Source: Wolbachia endosymbiont (group E) of Neria commutata (GTDB lineage: Bacteria; Pseudomonadota; Alphaproteobacteria; Rickettsiales; Anaplasmataceae). Taken from it: a stretch of 64,000 nucleotides of DNA. Below, piece after piece: positions 39,401 through 49,453 of this stretch (within the stretch, counting starts at the first letter, position 1; each line of letters starts with the position of its first letter). The notes under the pieces are model-generated. The model was not told where the DNA came from, did not search any database, and saw only the letters and a program-made list of their open reading frames with translations. The stretch covers positions 248,001-312,000 of the forward strand of contig NZ_OZ034692.1 in assembly GCF_964026735.1 (NCBI RefSeq), read 5' to 3'. The position numbers and the translations under genes were made by a program.

Positions 39401-42027
39401 TGTAGATCATCTTTTTCTGTCTGCCTAATAATAGCATTATATAACCATGGGTCATTAAACGCTGATGTTTTTTCTTTATCGAAGCGCCAGCCAACTCTGA
39501 ATTTATCTTGGGGATTTGCAATCGCATCTACATTGCAGATTGATCTTAGTTTGCATAATTCATATTTTTTCTCATCCTTTAAAGCTTCAACTACTTCCTT
39601 CTTGAATTTTGTAATTAAATCCTTTTTTTTATTATCTGCGTTTCTTTCTAGATTTTGATGTTCTGTAACGCACTTATTATGTTCACTACTTAGCCTACTT
39701 TTCTCTTTTTCTAAGTCTTGCAATTTTTGTTTATTATTGCGCAATTGCATGAATACTACTTGATTACTCGCATAATCATATTTTTGCTTTGCTTTCTCTA
39801 GATCATCAAGTTCATAATTTTTCGCATCTTTATCTGCTTCTTTCCACTCTCTGTAGAGTGTTTCGCATTCACTACCCATTGTTTGCGGAACGTCATAATT
39901 ATCTTTTAAGTACTTGAAAACATTATAACTACGACCTTGAGCAAAAATCTCAAAAATATTCTCACCCGATAATCCACTAAAGTCAGGTGGTATCATTTTA
40001 TGGATTTCTCTGCTTAAGTTGTGATTACTTAGTAAGACAGTTAACTTGTTATCATCTTTTTTATATTTTACAAAAAGATTCCATATTAACTTCATTCCTT
40101 CAAGAACTTGACTATTTCTCTCGCTTTTTTCATTTCCTCTTTTTGAAGAGATATACTTATCTATTTTTTCATATATCTCAGCCTCTGTAATTTTACCCTC
40201 TTCAAGTTTTGCAAAAACATCTTCAAACTTACTTTTAAGTGATTCTAAATTTGAAAATCTTTTTTTGCTCAGCTGTTGATCTTCTTGGTCCTCTAACTTC
40301 ATTTCAGTGACACAATATATGACGTCATCAATCAAACCATGGGCAACAGCGAATACACCACTATCAGCTATACTGCTTGTCAAATTAAATTCCTTAAGAA
40401 CCTCATCTATTATAGTTGCTTTAGCATCTCCAAATGTATTAATAAGTTTTTTCTTAATATTTTCACTCAAATTACTACTAATACTTCCACCCAAATTCTC
40501 ACAATTAGCCGTTTGATAAAAATCGCATTTATTATGAAACTTTTTATCAAATAGCGGATTTTTTTCACCTTGCGAATTTTTTTTACTTTTTAATGTTTCA
40601 AGCTGCTTCTCTGGGCTTAATACTTTATCTTTAAGCAGCTGCTCGGAGTTCTTACAATCACTGCATACAAGAGTCATTCTATTACGTGGACTTTGTAAAT
40701 TATGCTTAACAAACTCTCTTATTCTTTGCTTTATATCACTTTTATTATCTGTTTCAGGATCATAATAGTAATCTTCACCTTTAGCTCTTTTTAATATTTC
40801 ACCATTATGATATTTTACATAGTCTTCTACGAATTTTTCAGCATTCAATTTTTTTTGCACTGTAATGCGAATTGTTCCACAATCTTCTCTTTGAGAGAGT
40901 GGTTTTGCTTCGATATATGCATTTTTTTCTTTCTCTTCTCCTTTTTCTCTTTCTTCTTCTCTTATAAAATCTAATACCCTTTTAGGGGGCGTTGCTGTTG
41001 CTACTACTAATTTTATTTTTTTCCAACTTGCAAGTAGTAAAAGCAAATCAATTTCAACAGAGTATGCTTGTCCTTGCCTTACCATTTCTTGTATTTCATC
41101 CAAGATCACAAGCAGCTTTTCATCATCAAAAATGCTTTCGTGAACTACTTTACCATTAACTTTGTAGCTATCTCGATCAATTTCAATGTTTTTTCCGATT
41201 ATTATTTTCTTGTTCTTTAGATCTACTTTGAATCCTTCATTTTCAGCATGATTTTCTTTTATTAATTGAGAAAGTTTATCGAGATTTACTATTTTATTCG
41301 AAGCAGCAAAAAACTTATCAAGGCTTAGTATGTTATGAGCTTTATTCTCATTATATCCTTTATTATTATCAGAAGCAAGATGCTCAGTACTGTTAAATAA
41401 AACCGCTCCTTGCTGATCTGTGTATTCTTGCACAACTAGATCATCACGATGATCAACCGACACAACCCTCAGTCCAGATAACCACGCTGTAAGAGCAAAC
41501 ATCAACTTTGTAATTGTCTTTCCAGACCCTGTTGGTGTTGCAATTAATACCAAAGGCTTAGTAAGGCCTTCCAAAGCACTTACTTGCGATGGGCGTGGTA
41601 GCTTATCATTCAGCCCGCCTATGTGAAATCCTTGTTTTCCTTCTCCAAAACTTGCTCCCCATTTATATTGTTCATCTTTTTCTTGGACAGTTAATTTGAG
41701 TCCTTGGAGTGGCTTTAGTGTTTTTGCACTACCATCCTTGACCTCTAAAAAGTCAATAACATATTTATCGTCTTGTTTTGTTATATTAATTCTTACTCCA
41801 TTGGGTTCAGATTCTCCTACTTTTCCGTTCTTAATTTTTGTTTGAATTTCTTGTACAAGATCATTGACATCATTGCTATTACTTTTCTTTATTACGTTAA
41901 GTATCTCGACAGTGCTCTTTAATAATTGTATATTCTTTTTAAGAAGTTGTGTAATACTGTTATCTTCTTGTTGTATGACTTTTTTAATTAGCTCACTTAC
42001 TTGATTGAGGTAAAATATAGCCACCAT
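36418..42027 (-). CDS. giant SF2 helicase-like ATPase with long coiled coil
   Basis: This is an 1869-residue protein. Superfamily 2 motifs are present: a Q-like RPSQVSALEGL (145-155), Walker A ATPTGSGKT (163-171), DEIQ as motif II (310-313), TATP as motif III (344-347), and QQGVGRSGR as motif VI near residue 880. The gap between motifs III and VI is more than 500 residues, larger than usual. Residues ~1000-1460 are strongly coiled-coil. Near 1630 an 8-residue unit (HLGSLLQN) is repeated about four times. It is cytoplasmic with no signal peptide. It may remodel nucleic acid or protein complexes; no closer family was recognised. Neighbours are the VirB cluster (convergent, 52 bp) and a divergent membrane protein. 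Confidence 0.75.
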   Translation of the reverse strand: MVAIFYLNQVSELIKKVIQQEDNSITQLLKKNIQLLKSTVEILNVIKKSNSNDVNDLVQEIQTKIKNGKVGESEPNGVRINITKQDDKYVIDFLEVKDGSAKTLKPLQGLKLTVQEKDEQYKWGASFGEGKQGFHIGGLNDKLPRPSQVSALEGLTKPLVLIATPTGSGKTITKLMFALTAWLSGLRVVSVDHRDDLVVQEYTDQQGAVLFNSTEHLASDNNKGYNENKAHNILSLDKFFAASNKIVNLDKLSQLIKENHAENEGFKVDLKNKKIIIGKNIEIDRDSYKVNGKVVHESIFDDEKLLVILDEIQEMVRQGQAYSVEIDLLLLLASWKKIKLVVATATPPKRVLDFIREEEREKGEEKEKNAYIEAKPLSQREDCGTIRITVQKKLNAEKFVEDYVKYHNGEILKRAKGEDYYYDPETDNKSDIKQRIREFVKHNLQSPRNRMTLVCSDCKNSEQLLKDKVLSPEKQLETLKSKKNSQGEKNPLFDKKFHNKCDFYQTANCENLGGSISSNLSENIKKKLINTFGDAKATIIDEVLKEFNLTSSIADSGVFAVAHGLIDDVIYCVTEMKLEDQEDQQLSKKRFSNLESLKSKFEDVFAKLEEGKITEAEIYEKIDKYISSKRGNEKSERNSQVLEGMKLIWNLFVKYKKDDNKLTVLLSNHNLSREIHKMIPPDFSGLSGENIFEIFAQGRSYNVFKYLKDNYDVPQTMGSECETLYREWKEADKDAKNYELDDLEKAKQKYDYASNQVVFMQLRNNKQKLQDLEKEKSRLSSEHNKCVTEHQNLERNADNKKKDLITKFKKEVVEALKDEKKYELCKLRSICNVDAIANPQDKFRVGWRFDKEKTSAFNDPWLYNAIIRQTEKDDLQQLQQGVGRSGRRSGADVSSSFVSSSKIGKSAKKVKKQLDDGDPFDVGATEESKIDTREFAKKVTEQIKDIISGYDDAGESEVASAVVKCVFDAHHELYNHSGYKNVEAFKTFIKTLENVTSTLKAECEEKDIKIGDGAITININGLDSKIDKITGELSELYEKLKPHKKERDKIKEKLKIDGNFLKRLIIELCTLVLRLWHWRLNPTQEKITEVSKKVDPLTLNDRMLLKKAAAQLAKETKPSEAEIKELEANKANLVNERTELQDAFNKIHETVGPIKREDGVTQKEITESEKNSIIKEQLGGIEEELNKLKKSLSESKKKHYKDLNAFETEGLKGEIDILEINIKELKSKLEEAVKLSDLDQALRNAQEKLRNDIKNIQLVSSVPDYTNREKIESLNHTIKEISVITEKYKDFFNEENISIIKEKVTTLLSSYKSTSYSLQRSEKDNIERGVKELSTALMEGAKHIKAMPREQEQDIKENLKKAQEKTLKNIEKCKNKTQIEVLYNLICEGIADFDIDKATYNDARELLSYINKLTEEKTRLEKIQKTQKGLAKEIDELNEAKRNLQDPAKQTNICNRLLVYKSIEKNYGLNRTIWTLAVFCYFLTNDKDKDDYISSTVFLELFTNIMMPLMNDGALKMAFEAMESSGNSSADKVEEINKLYQNLVDRKFDKIGKNDVSKVFGYMGEILLMIAPAKVNHHINGISKGLNLLNNINFGQTSNPSNNVTAKLQEHLSSLLQNHLGSLSQNHLGSLLQNHLGISNNDLSSMLINSLREGFEGKGLNLQSFNPLTQEIYTADVKSGIPMFTTMNLLKNALCFAAAELDTSKSNKFVRAVVKKVSDTSIKEAKKTIKKFGEGKDQDDILKDVYEFLMILLNKLQKPNSETIWSDDLTAREEFAQILQQLAVAAIAASQKKDCPASSFIDPSPDSLDPVQATAKDFIARPPNLDNSNTTKRPTAKGRPPVDSNLNFCRLESGNDWWQNLSIPIFSLG
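37112..37210 (-). repeat. 24-nt in-frame tandem repeat
   Basis: About four copies of a 24-nt unit (core AAGCTACCTAAGTGATTTTG on the plus strand) encode HLSSLLQN, HLGSLSQN, HLGSLLQN and HLG in the helicase-like protein. The copies differ by a few bases. A length-variable locus candidate. Confidence 0.85.
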
Positions 42028-42186
42028 ACGATTCTCACTGTGATGTTAATGGTTTATTATATATTTTGTAATAACTAACGTCAAGTATCAGCATTTTATA
42101 CTATGAATAGAATGAATTAATCTTTCGTCTTTAGATGAGTGTTTCAATGTTGTATTAGTTTCTATAAGTTACAAAGCTTGATTTAA

Positions 42187-42203
42187 TTGTACTAATCGTA
42201 CAA
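42187..42203. promoter_or_regulatory. inverted repeat in divergent promoter region
   Basis: TTGTAC-TAATC-GTACAA is a perfect 6-bp inverted repeat between the divergent helicase-like and membrane-protein genes. It could be an operator. Only position supports that. Confidence 0.25.
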
Positions 42204-42314
42204 AGTTAGGCTCATGTTGTCTTTCTTGGCATGTAAACCATGCTATCCCTGCTTTGGTTGATTTAACAGTGATTTTACATTAAAATCTTAGTTCATTATT
42301 AAAAATGAGTTAAA

Positions 42315-42965
42315 ATGAGTAGGAAGAAAATCATAACGGTAAGCATCGCAGAAGCTTTAGCTTTAATTGTGTACTATGCAAGTTTATACATGTTTCATTT
42401 TGGTATGATCAGTTTTTGGATCCTTCCGGTTATATCTGGAGCTTATGGTCTTTTCTGGGCTATCAAAAAAATAACTGAAAATAGTGAGAATCGTTTTGAT
42501 CGTGGTTGTGCAATGAAGTTTTATGCATTAACTTCAGCAATCTTTTTGCCACTTTCAGCTTTATGTTACTCATCTCTTATGCTCAAGGTATATGCACAAT
42601 TGTGTGCTGTAGGTTTAGTTGGTAGTATATATGAACTTTATCAAGGAAAGCGAAATAAAGGATTTTCTGATCTTATTTCTGGTCTTATCGAAACATTCCT
42701 TACAAATCCAGAAGATCTTCAAAAAGAGCTCTCATCTTTACAACAAGCTTTTCTACTTCAAGCAAAGGCAGGTGCTGTATTTTTGATACTCGGTATAGTT
42801 GGAGAGTTGACTCTCAGCTCAGAAATATTTCTCACTATCCTTCTTGGAGTTTGTATTACTAGTGTTGTTGTTGAATTAATAAAAGACATTGCATTGCCTA
42901 GCAGCAAACTAGAAAGTGCATATGGACAAATTTTCTATCAAGATCTATTCAACGTAAGTACATAA
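42315..42965 (+). CDS. polytopic membrane protein of unknown function
   Basis: This 216-residue frame has about six hydrophobic helices (TVSIAEALALIVYYASLYMF; ISFWILPVISGAYGLFWAIK; LTSAIFLPLSALCYSSLML; a short one near VYAQLCAVGLVGSIY; FLLQAKAGAVFLILGIVGEL; IFLTILLGVCITSVVVELI). There is no signal peptide beyond the first helix and no family motif that I know. It is divergent from the helicase-like gene and convergent with purD. The gene looks intact. Confidence 0.7.
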   Translation: MSRKKIITVSIAEALALIVYYASLYMFHFGMISFWILPVISGAYGLFWAIKKITENSENRFDRGCAMKFYALTSAIFLPLSALCYSSLMLKVYAQLCAVGLVGSIYELYQGKRNKGFSDLISGLIETFLTNPEDLQKELSSLQQAFLLQAKAGAVFLILGIVGELTLSSEIFLTILLGVCITSVVVELIKDIALPSSKLESAYGQIFYQDLFNVST

Positions 42966-43077
42966 TTGCCTTAGCTATACACTTCCAGAGTGTATGATAG
43001 ATGAGAAATGACGATTAAAGGAGGAGTGGATGAAAAGAAATTTTATTAGATCTCTTGATAAATTCTACTCCATTAGC

Positions 43078-44349
43078 TCATCCGCCTATATCATATCTGA
43101 AAAAACCACCTGGCCACTCTAAAAAATTTAATGCTGAATACACTTTACTTTTTGCTTCTTCTATCGTATCTCCTTCTGCTACTATATTTAACACTCTTCC
43201 GCCATCTGAAACCCAATTACCGTTGGCATCGAGTTTTGTACCAGCATGAAATATCAATATGCCAAGAATACTTTCGATTTTATCTAATCCGTTAATTACT
43301 TCTCCTTTTTGATACTCACCAGGATATCCTTTGCTAGCTACAACCACACAAATTGTAGATTTATTATTAAGTTCCACTGCTTTTGTGCTTAATTTTCCTT
43401 CTGCAACTGACAATATCAATTTTAACAAATCGCAACTGGAATCAAGCCTAGGCAATATGGATTGTGTTTCTGGATCTCCAAATCTAACGTTATACTCAAG
43501 AAGTTTTGGACCATCTTTGCAAATCATTAAACCAGCAAATAATATTCCCCTATAAGGTGTACCTATGTTAACCAATGCTTGAATTGTAGGCTGTATTATT
43601 TTTTGAACAATTTTTTGTTCCATATCTTTGCTTATAATTGAAGGTGAGGAATATGACCCCATACCTCCAGTATTTTGACCTTCGTTGTTTTCATCAGCTC
43701 TCTTGTAATCCCTTGCACATCCAAGAATTACCACCTTCAGTCCATCGACAAGTGCAAAAAAACTTACTTCTTCGCCATTTAAAAATTCTTCTATAATTAT
43801 TTCTTCACCTGACTCGCCAAAATTTTTCTCTACCAACATTTTATCTATTGCAGAAAAAGCCTCATCTTCTGTGTAACATATTATTACGCCTTTCCCTGCT
43901 GCAAGTCCATTTGCTTTAATTACAAGCGGAAATTTTACTTTATTGCTCTGTACAAAATTTTTAGCCAACGTCTCATCAACAAAACGGTCATACTTTGCGG
44001 TTGGTATGCTATATTGTTTACATAGCTCCTTGGTAAAAGACTTTGACGCCTCAAGTTTTGCAGCTGCTTGACTCGGTGCAAAGACATTTATTCCCTCTGC
44101 AGCTAAATCGTCAGCGAGACCATTAATTATTGGTTGTTCTGGACCGATAACCACCAAGTCTATATTTTCCCTCTTACAAAATTGTGTAACATCCATTGAA
44201 TCTTGAATATTTATATCCACAAGAATTCCAAAATTTTCCATAGCCCTGCGACCAGGAGTGACATATAACTCAGTCAACATAGGAGATTTTTTAAAAGCCC
44301 AAAGTAGAGCGTGCTCACGTCCACCAGAACCTATAACTAAAACCTTCAT
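43078..44349 (-). CDS. purD: phosphoribosylamine-glycine ligase
   Basis: This is the second step of purine synthesis: phosphoribosylamine + glycine + ATP to GAR. Start ATG 44349 is chosen because it gives the canonical MKVLVIGSGGREHALLWAF and 423 residues; the longer frame to 44451 runs into serS. ATP-grasp features follow: KANGLAAGKGV (near 144), EEFLNGEEVSFFALVDG (near 190), NEGQNTGGMG and YNVRFGDPETQ (near 290, metal-binding). It starts 35 bp downstream of the serS stop on the same strand, so cotranscription is likely. Intact. Confidence 0.97.
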   Translation of the reverse strand: MKVLVIGSGGREHALLWAFKKSPMLTELYVTPGRRAMENFGILVDINIQDSMDVTQFCKRENIDLVVIGPEQPIINGLADDLAAEGINVFAPSQAAAKLEASKSFTKELCKQYSIPTAKYDRFVDETLAKNFVQSNKVKFPLVIKANGLAAGKGVIICYTEDEAFSAIDKMLVEKNFGESGEEIIIEEFLNGEEVSFFALVDGLKVVILGCARDYKRADENNEGQNTGGMGSYSSPSIISKDMEQKIVQKIIQPTIQALVNIGTPYRGILFAGLMICKDGPKLLEYNVRFGDPETQSILPRLDSSCDLLKLILSVAEGKLSTKAVELNNKSTICVVVASKGYPGEYQKGEVINGLDKIESILGILIFHAGTKLDANGNWVSDGGRVLNIVAEGDTIEEAKSKVYSALNFLEWPGGFFRYDIGG

Positions 44350-44383
44350 CTTTATTTCCTCGATTTTTTGTATGCCAAAATTA

Positions 44384-45661
44384 TTACTGCCATGTAACAG
44401 TATCATTACCCATGTATTTTTGCAACACGTTTGGTATTGCAATCGACCCATCAGAATTCTGATAATTTTCCATTATGGCGATAATAGTCCTGCCTATTGC
44501 TAAGGCTGAGCCATTTAAGGTATGAACGTATTTTTTTGTTTTTTTATCAGCATTCAAAGAATATTTAGTGCCCATTCTTCTCGCCTGAAATGTGCCGCAA
44601 TTTGAGCAACTTGATATTTCTCTGTATTTATTTTGTTCAGGTAGCCATACCTCTATATCGTAAGTTTTTTGTGCAGCAAAGCCCATATCGCCACTGCATA
44701 ATAGCATAACTCTATACGGTAATTCTAATTTTTTTAATATTTCTTCAGCAGCATTTGTCATACGTTTAAGTTCGTCATTTGATTGGCTTTCAGTTGTAAT
44801 GCTAACTAACTCTACTTTGCCAAATTGGTGCTGTCTTATTATACCTCTGGTATCGCGACCAGCACTACCTGCTTCTTTGCGAAAACACTCTGAATACCCG
44901 GTAAAACGGGCCGGAAGCTCATTTTCATTCATAAATTTACCTGCAACTAGATTTGTCAATACTACTTCGCTTGTGGGAATCAATCTTAGCCCATCAGTAG
45001 TTAAATATGAATCATCAGAAAATTTCGGTAGTTGTCCGACATTATACATAGCCTCATCCTTTACTAAAATTGGGTGATATACCTCAACATAGCCAAATTC
45101 ATTTACATGCGTTTCAAGCATAAAATTTATTAATGCTCTTCCAAGCTTGGCTAATTGCCCTTTTAGCACTGCAAATCTTGACCCAGAAATTTTTACTGCT
45201 TGTTCAAAATCCATTAAACCTAATTTTTCCCCCAACTCATAATGAGACTTTTGCATAAAGTTAAATTGTCTTTTTTCTCCGTATGTTCTAACTTCTACGT
45301 TAGAGCTCTCATCTTCGCCTGTTGGCACGTCTTGTGCAGGAATATTCGGTAAATTTGACAATGCATTAGCTAATTTACCTTTTTCCATTTGTTCTTTTAA
45401 ACTAATGGACTCTATTTCATTTGTGATATTCTTTGATAATTCTATTTGTGTTTCACAAGGGCTTTTGCTCATTTTGAGCTTCTTTATTTCCCCTGTAATT
45501 TCGTTGCGCTTCCTATACAAATCTTGCAGCTGAGTGGTTAATGACCTTTTTTCGTGATCAATTCCTAATATTTCTTCCTCAGGAAATTCTTTTACTCCCC
45601 TGTTCTTCATTGCCTCATTAAATTCTGCGAGATTTTTACGTATATGTTCTATATCATGCAT
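44384..45661 (-). CDS. serS: seryl-tRNA synthetase
   Basis: This enzyme charges tRNA-Ser and tRNA-Sec. It has 425 residues, as usual. The N-terminal antiparallel coiled coil (about 30-100) contacts the tRNA. Class II motif 2 is [20 protein letters not shown] (about 258-277) and motif 3 contains [20 protein letters not shown] near the C-terminus. [12 protein letters not shown] is the usual active-site strand. Intact, directly upstream of purD. Confidence 0.98.
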   Translation of the reverse strand: MHDIEHIRKNLAEFNEAMKNRGVKEFPEEEILGIDHEKRSLTTQLQDLYRKRNEITGEIKKLKMSKSPCETQIELSKNITNEIESISLKEQMEKGKLANALSNLPNIPAQDVPTGEDESSNVEVRTYGEKRQFNFMQKSHYELGEKLGLMDFEQAVKISGSRFAVLKGQLAKLGRALINFMLETHVNEFGYVEVYHPILVKDEAMYNVGQLPKFSDDSYLTTDGLRLIPTSEVVLTNLVAGKFMNENELPARFTGYSECFRKEAGSAGRDTRGIIRQHQFGKVELVSITTESQSNDELKRMTNAAEEILKKLELPYRVMLLCSGDMGFAAQKTYDIEVWLPEQNKYREISSCSNCGTFQARRMGTKYSLNADKKTKKYVHTLNGSALAIGRTIIAIMENYQNSDGSIAIPNVLQKYMGNDTVTWQ

Positions 45662-45821
45662 AATTTCATACTTATCAACGCTATTATTTTACTTTAAAAG
45701 CTTTCAACACTCAACATGATAATAATATTCCAAAATAGCTATTGCATGTTGATTTTGTTACTAGGATGTGCTAAAATGTTAACATGTTAGTGGTGTGGAG
45801 TAAGCTATAAACAAGGATAGA

Positions 45822-48242
45822 TTGAATGTGTATGATAATTATATAAAAAAATACTTTCCAAGTGGTTTTAAATCCGGTTTGAAGTATGCAGCTTATTTCT
45901 ATATGGACACCACTATTGCTGGCTTGGTTGCTGGTTTTATAAGTCCGTTATTGCTTATTTTCGGTGCTGTTAACCTAGCTAATTTTTTAATTTTACCACT
46001 TGCTATGCTAATTACTAATTTTGTAGCCTGGGCTGCAATTGGAGTCATTTTTATAGTGGTATCTGCAGTGGTTATGAGTATAGCTAAACCTTTATTTCAC
46101 TTGGCCAAGGATTTTATTAATGAAAGAAGAGCTCAAAAGAAAGAAAATGGTGAGGAAAAAGTTACAGAATTAAAAGGCTTGCAGGAGAAAATTCCAGAAA
46201 ATCAAGCAAGGTCAGTAGTTCCGGATAGGTCAAAAACTCCAGACAGGGATAGCGGTACTGTTACACCCGAAACAGCTATAGCTAAGGATTCTTTTGTAGA
46301 TAAAACAAACAACGGAGATTATAATTGTTGGCTAAGTCATAGTGACATTGCAAACATTGCAAGAGTTCACTACGGATGGAAAGCGCACTTAGATAGAAAA
46401 GGTTTAAGAAACCCTCATAAAAGTGTGATTTTTACTTGCCTTGGTGAAATCGAAACATTAAAGTGCGAACTAGAGGAATATAAAGTTAAAGTTGAAAGAG
46501 ATAGCAATTTATTATTCGCCTCAGTTCTTAACATAAATGGCAATCACTGGGTGACATTGGTTGTTGCCTATAATCCAAAGGACAAACAATTTAGAGCTTA
46601 CTATTGTGACCCATTTGGAAATGGATTGCCTAAATTGTCACATATTGATCAGCAGAAAAAGGATCGTACATCCGTATTGAAGGATCCATCTGCCTTAAAA
46701 GAATTTCAAGAATATATGAGTTTTTCAAGTAATTTGTTTGATGAAAATCTGATATGGCAAAGAGAAAAAGAGGAACATGTCAAAGAAAGATTAGATTATG
46801 TGCGAAAGCAAATAGATAAATTAATTAGCAAGGGGATTAGTAATAAAATCTTACAAGAGTGGATCGATTCTTTAAGTAAATTAATTGATGATTTAATACA
46901 ACAAAGAAAAGATGGAGTTACAGAAGATCTGGATTCTATTAAAAATAGAGTGCATGCATTGTCTAAAAAAAATAACGTAATAAGTCTCGATAAAGACTAT
47001 GTTACATACTTATTACAACAAATTCTCGAAATAAGCGATGATAATATCAGAAGTTCAAAAGCTGAACAACAAAAAGATACGTGGAATTGTGGGATATTTG
47101 CACCGAAAAATGCTAAAATAATTACAGATGCGCTGAAAGCAGGTGAATCATTTGATGAAATTGATGCTAAGCTAAAATATACACTTAGTCCAAAGCAATT
47201 AATAGAGAAGAGAAAAGAGTTTGCAGAGGCCTTGAAGAAAGGTGAGCAAAGCATAGCCAGCGTGCCAAATAAGAGAAATCGCAGAAGTTCTGGTAATTCT
47301 TCTGCTTCATCTGTTTCATTAGATAGCGGTATAAGTGTAGGTTCAAAAGAAGGTAAGCAAACTCAAAAAACAGAAGTTAAAGCGTATGATACAGTAGGAG
47401 ATGGAAATTGCTTTTTCCATTCTGTCTTTGGTAAGAAGGATTATACATATATGCCTGAAGTATATAAGGATGGTGTATATAGAGATGAAAGAGCACAAGA
47501 GATGAGAGAAGAGTGGCACAAATTTTTAAGTCAGTTTACATCTTTAAATGATCCAAGAATGCCAAAAGCTCTTAAAGAGCAGTTACAGAAAGTTTTCGGT
47601 GCGTTTTTAGAAAAGCCAGGAGATTTAACCGGTAGGTCAGACATGATAGAAGGATTGGTTGAACAGACAAAGAAAAAAATTGAAAATGTTGAAAATAATG
47701 TTAAAACACTAGTAAGTAAAATTGTTAACGATTTTAGTATACCACAGAATGAAGCTATCAGTAATCTAAAAAGGTATGTGCAATTGCTTTGTTCAGAGTT
47801 TACTGAAGAGGAATACAACGAAAAATATAACAGTGACACTATGACAAACTCATTTCTTAACGATGAAGTTCTCTATAAATCTTATCTAGAAGCAATAAGC
47901 AAACAAAACTATTATGTTTTTGCTGAAGAAATTCCTATTTTAGCTTCTTTAGCTGGTATTAAGATTACGGTTCATCATAAGGATAATGGTAATAATGTAC
48001 ATGAAGTATTCAAACCAAATCCAGAAATGATGAAAATGAACATGTTTGATGAGGTAGATGAAGTCCATACAGAAGTTTACAAAAGAAATGGCGAATTATG
48101 GGGTGACAAAAAACAGGAAACAATATACTTAAAACCTGGTCATTACGAGAGAGCTGAAGTTGTGCCATTAACACCGCCTCCCTCAAGAACTGAAAGTGTT
48201 TCATCTTTGAAAAGTGTTGTATCTTATTGTCCTATAATGTAA
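45822..48242 (+). CDS. membrane-anchored dual cysteine protease: Ulp1/C48-like plus OTU-like domains
   Basis: This is an 806-residue protein. AAGGA lies just upstream; the start is TTG 45822 or, with better spacing, GTG 45828. Two to three hydrophobic helices occupy residues 28-90. A C48 (Ulp1/SENP-like) domain follows: [12 protein letters not shown] (His242), YYCDPFGNG (Asp263), and [11 protein letters not shown] (Gln417, Cys423), the latter pair separated from the Asp by ~150 residues of coiled coil. A Ser-rich linker (480-515) leads to an OTU domain: [16 protein letters not shown] (Asp527, Cys530) and [11 protein letters not shown] (His774). Both triads look complete. By family knowledge these cleave SUMO/NEDD8/ubiquitin, which bacteria lack, so it is a likely host-directed effector. 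dusB follows 19 bp downstream. Confidence 0.88.
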   Translation: MNVYDNYIKKYFPSGFKSGLKYAAYFYMDTTIAGLVAGFISPLLLIFGAVNLANFLILPLAMLITNFVAWAAIGVIFIVVSAVVMSIAKPLFHLAKDFINERRAQKKENGEEKVTELKGLQEKIPENQARSVVPDRSKTPDRDSGTVTPETAIAKDSFVDKTNNGDYNCWLSHSDIANIARVHYGWKAHLDRKGLRNPHKSVIFTCLGEIETLKCELEEYKVKVERDSNLLFASVLNINGNHWVTLVVAYNPKDKQFRAYYCDPFGNGLPKLSHIDQQKKDRTSVLKDPSALKEFQEYMSFSSNLFDENLIWQREKEEHVKERLDYVRKQIDKLISKGISNKILQEWIDSLSKLIDDLIQQRKDGVTEDLDSIKNRVHALSKKNNVISLDKDYVTYLLQQILEISDDNIRSSKAEQQKDTWNCGIFAPKNAKIITDALKAGESFDEIDAKLKYTLSPKQLIEKRKEFAEALKKGEQSIASVPNKRNRRSSGNSSASSVSLDSGISVGSKEGKQTQKTEVKAYDTVGDGNCFFHSVFGKKDYTYMPEVYKDGVYRDERAQEMREEWHKFLSQFTSLNDPRMPKALKEQLQKVFGAFLEKPGDLTGRSDMIEGLVEQTKKKIENVENNVKTLVSKIVNDFSIPQNEAISNLKRYVQLLCSEFTEEEYNEKYNSDTMTNSFLNDEVLYKSYLEAISKQNYYVFAEEIPILASLAGIKITVHHKDNGNNVHEVFKPNPEMMKMNMFDEVDEVHTEVYKRNGELWGDKKQETIYLKPGHYERAEVVPLTPPPSRTESVSSLKSVVSYCPIM

Positions 48243-48261
48243 TTTAAAATCGATACAACTT

Positions 48262-49254
48262 ATGCCACTACAAATAGGAAACCTGACAATTGATTCCCCG
48301 GTAATCTTGGCTCCGATGTCTGGAGTGACTGATTATCCATTCAGAGCTGTGGTTAAAAAACTCGGTGCAAGCTTGTTGATTTCAGAGATGATTGCAAGCA
48401 GAGCAATGATTATGCAAACTCGCCAGAGTTTACAAAAAGCAAAAGTTGATGAGTTAACTGCTGTACAGCTTGCTGGATGCGAACCGGATGTTATGGCAGA
48501 GGCTGCGAAGCTCAACGAGGATATGGGAGCTAAAATAATAGATATAAATTTTGGTTGTCCTGTTAAGAAAGTTGTAAACGGTTATGCAGGGTCAGCTTTA
48601 ATGAAAGATGAGAAAAAAGCTGCTGAAATAATTGAAGCTGTGGTCAATGCAGTAAATATACCAGTTACCGTGAAAATGCGCACAGGATGGAATGACGAAA
48701 ATCGTAATGCTCCACGCTTAGCAAAAATTGCCGAGGATTTAGGAGCACAAATGATTACTGTACATGGCAGGACGAGGGCGCAGCTTTATAATGGTCAAGC
48801 AGATTGGAAATTCATCAGAAATGTCAAAGAGCAAGTAAAAATTCCAGTGATAGTAAATGGTGATATTAAAAATTTAAATGATATTCAAACTGCTTTAAAA
48901 GAGTCAGGAGCAGATGGGGTAATGATAGGACGTGGTGCTTACGGCAAGCCTTGGCTAATTAATCAAGTAATGAACTTTTTAAATGGAAATGAAGTTTCTG
49001 AGCCACCGCCTTCAGAAAAGTTAAACACCATACTTGAGCATTATGATAGTATCCTTGAGTACTATGGAAATGATCCAGGAATAAAAATGGCCCGCAAGCA
49101 CATAGGTTGGTATAGTAGTGGACTTAAAGGTTCGTCTGAGTTTCGCGTGAGAGTAAATAATATGGTAGATAGCAAGGAAGTAAAAGAAAGTATTATTGAC
49201 TTTTTTAGTAAAAACATGATCTCTACAGATTCGAATGCTTCTGTTGGCTATTAG
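48262..49254 (+). CDS. dusB: tRNA-dihydrouridine synthase
   Basis: This FMN enzyme reduces uridines in the tRNA D-loop. It has 330 residues. The TIM-barrel start [12 protein letters not shown], the catalytic-Cys motif [18 protein letters not shown] (Cys99), [20 protein letters not shown] and [13 protein letters not shown] are all present. The GSALM context and length suggest the DusB group. It begins 19 bp after the dual-protease gene and may be cotranscribed with it. Intact. Confidence 0.96.
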   Translation: MPLQIGNLTIDSPVILAPMSGVTDYPFRAVVKKLGASLLISEMIASRAMIMQTRQSLQKAKVDELTAVQLAGCEPDVMAEAAKLNEDMGAKIIDINFGCPVKKVVNGYAGSALMKDEKKAAEIIEAVVNAVNIPVTVKMRTGWNDENRNAPRLAKIAEDLGAQMITVHGRTRAQLYNGQADWKFIRNVKEQVKIPVIVNGDIKNLNDIQTALKESGADGVMIGRGAYGKPWLINQVMNFLNGNEVSEPPPSEKLNTILEHYDSILEYYGNDPGIKMARKHIGWYSSGLKGSSEFRVRVNNMVDSKEVKESIIDFFSKNMISTDSNASVGY

Positions 49255-49453
49255 CTATAATTGTAGATTATGTCTTCAGTTGTCATGTAAATAGCGTGAC
49301 ACTGGAGTCCATTTTCTTGAAAGAATAGGTAGAAATTCAACTATTAGTGGCAGTTCAAAAAGAAAAAATACTCCATTCATCCTTGAAGACACATTCTATT
49401 GACAATTTCTGAATAAATATCTATAATATATGCAGGGAATTTGTGAGGTGCAT

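Noticed and set aside
44350-44451. Longer N-terminus for purD
   Set aside because: It would overlap serS coding sequence and precede the canonical MKVLVIGSGGREH start.
45822-48242. Calling the dual-protease protein CidB/CinB (cytoplasmic incompatibility factor)
   Set aside because: It has a C48-like domain, but no PD-(D/E)XK nuclease-like domains were seen, no cidA-like partner precedes it, and the OTU domain and N-terminal membrane helices do not fit cif genes.
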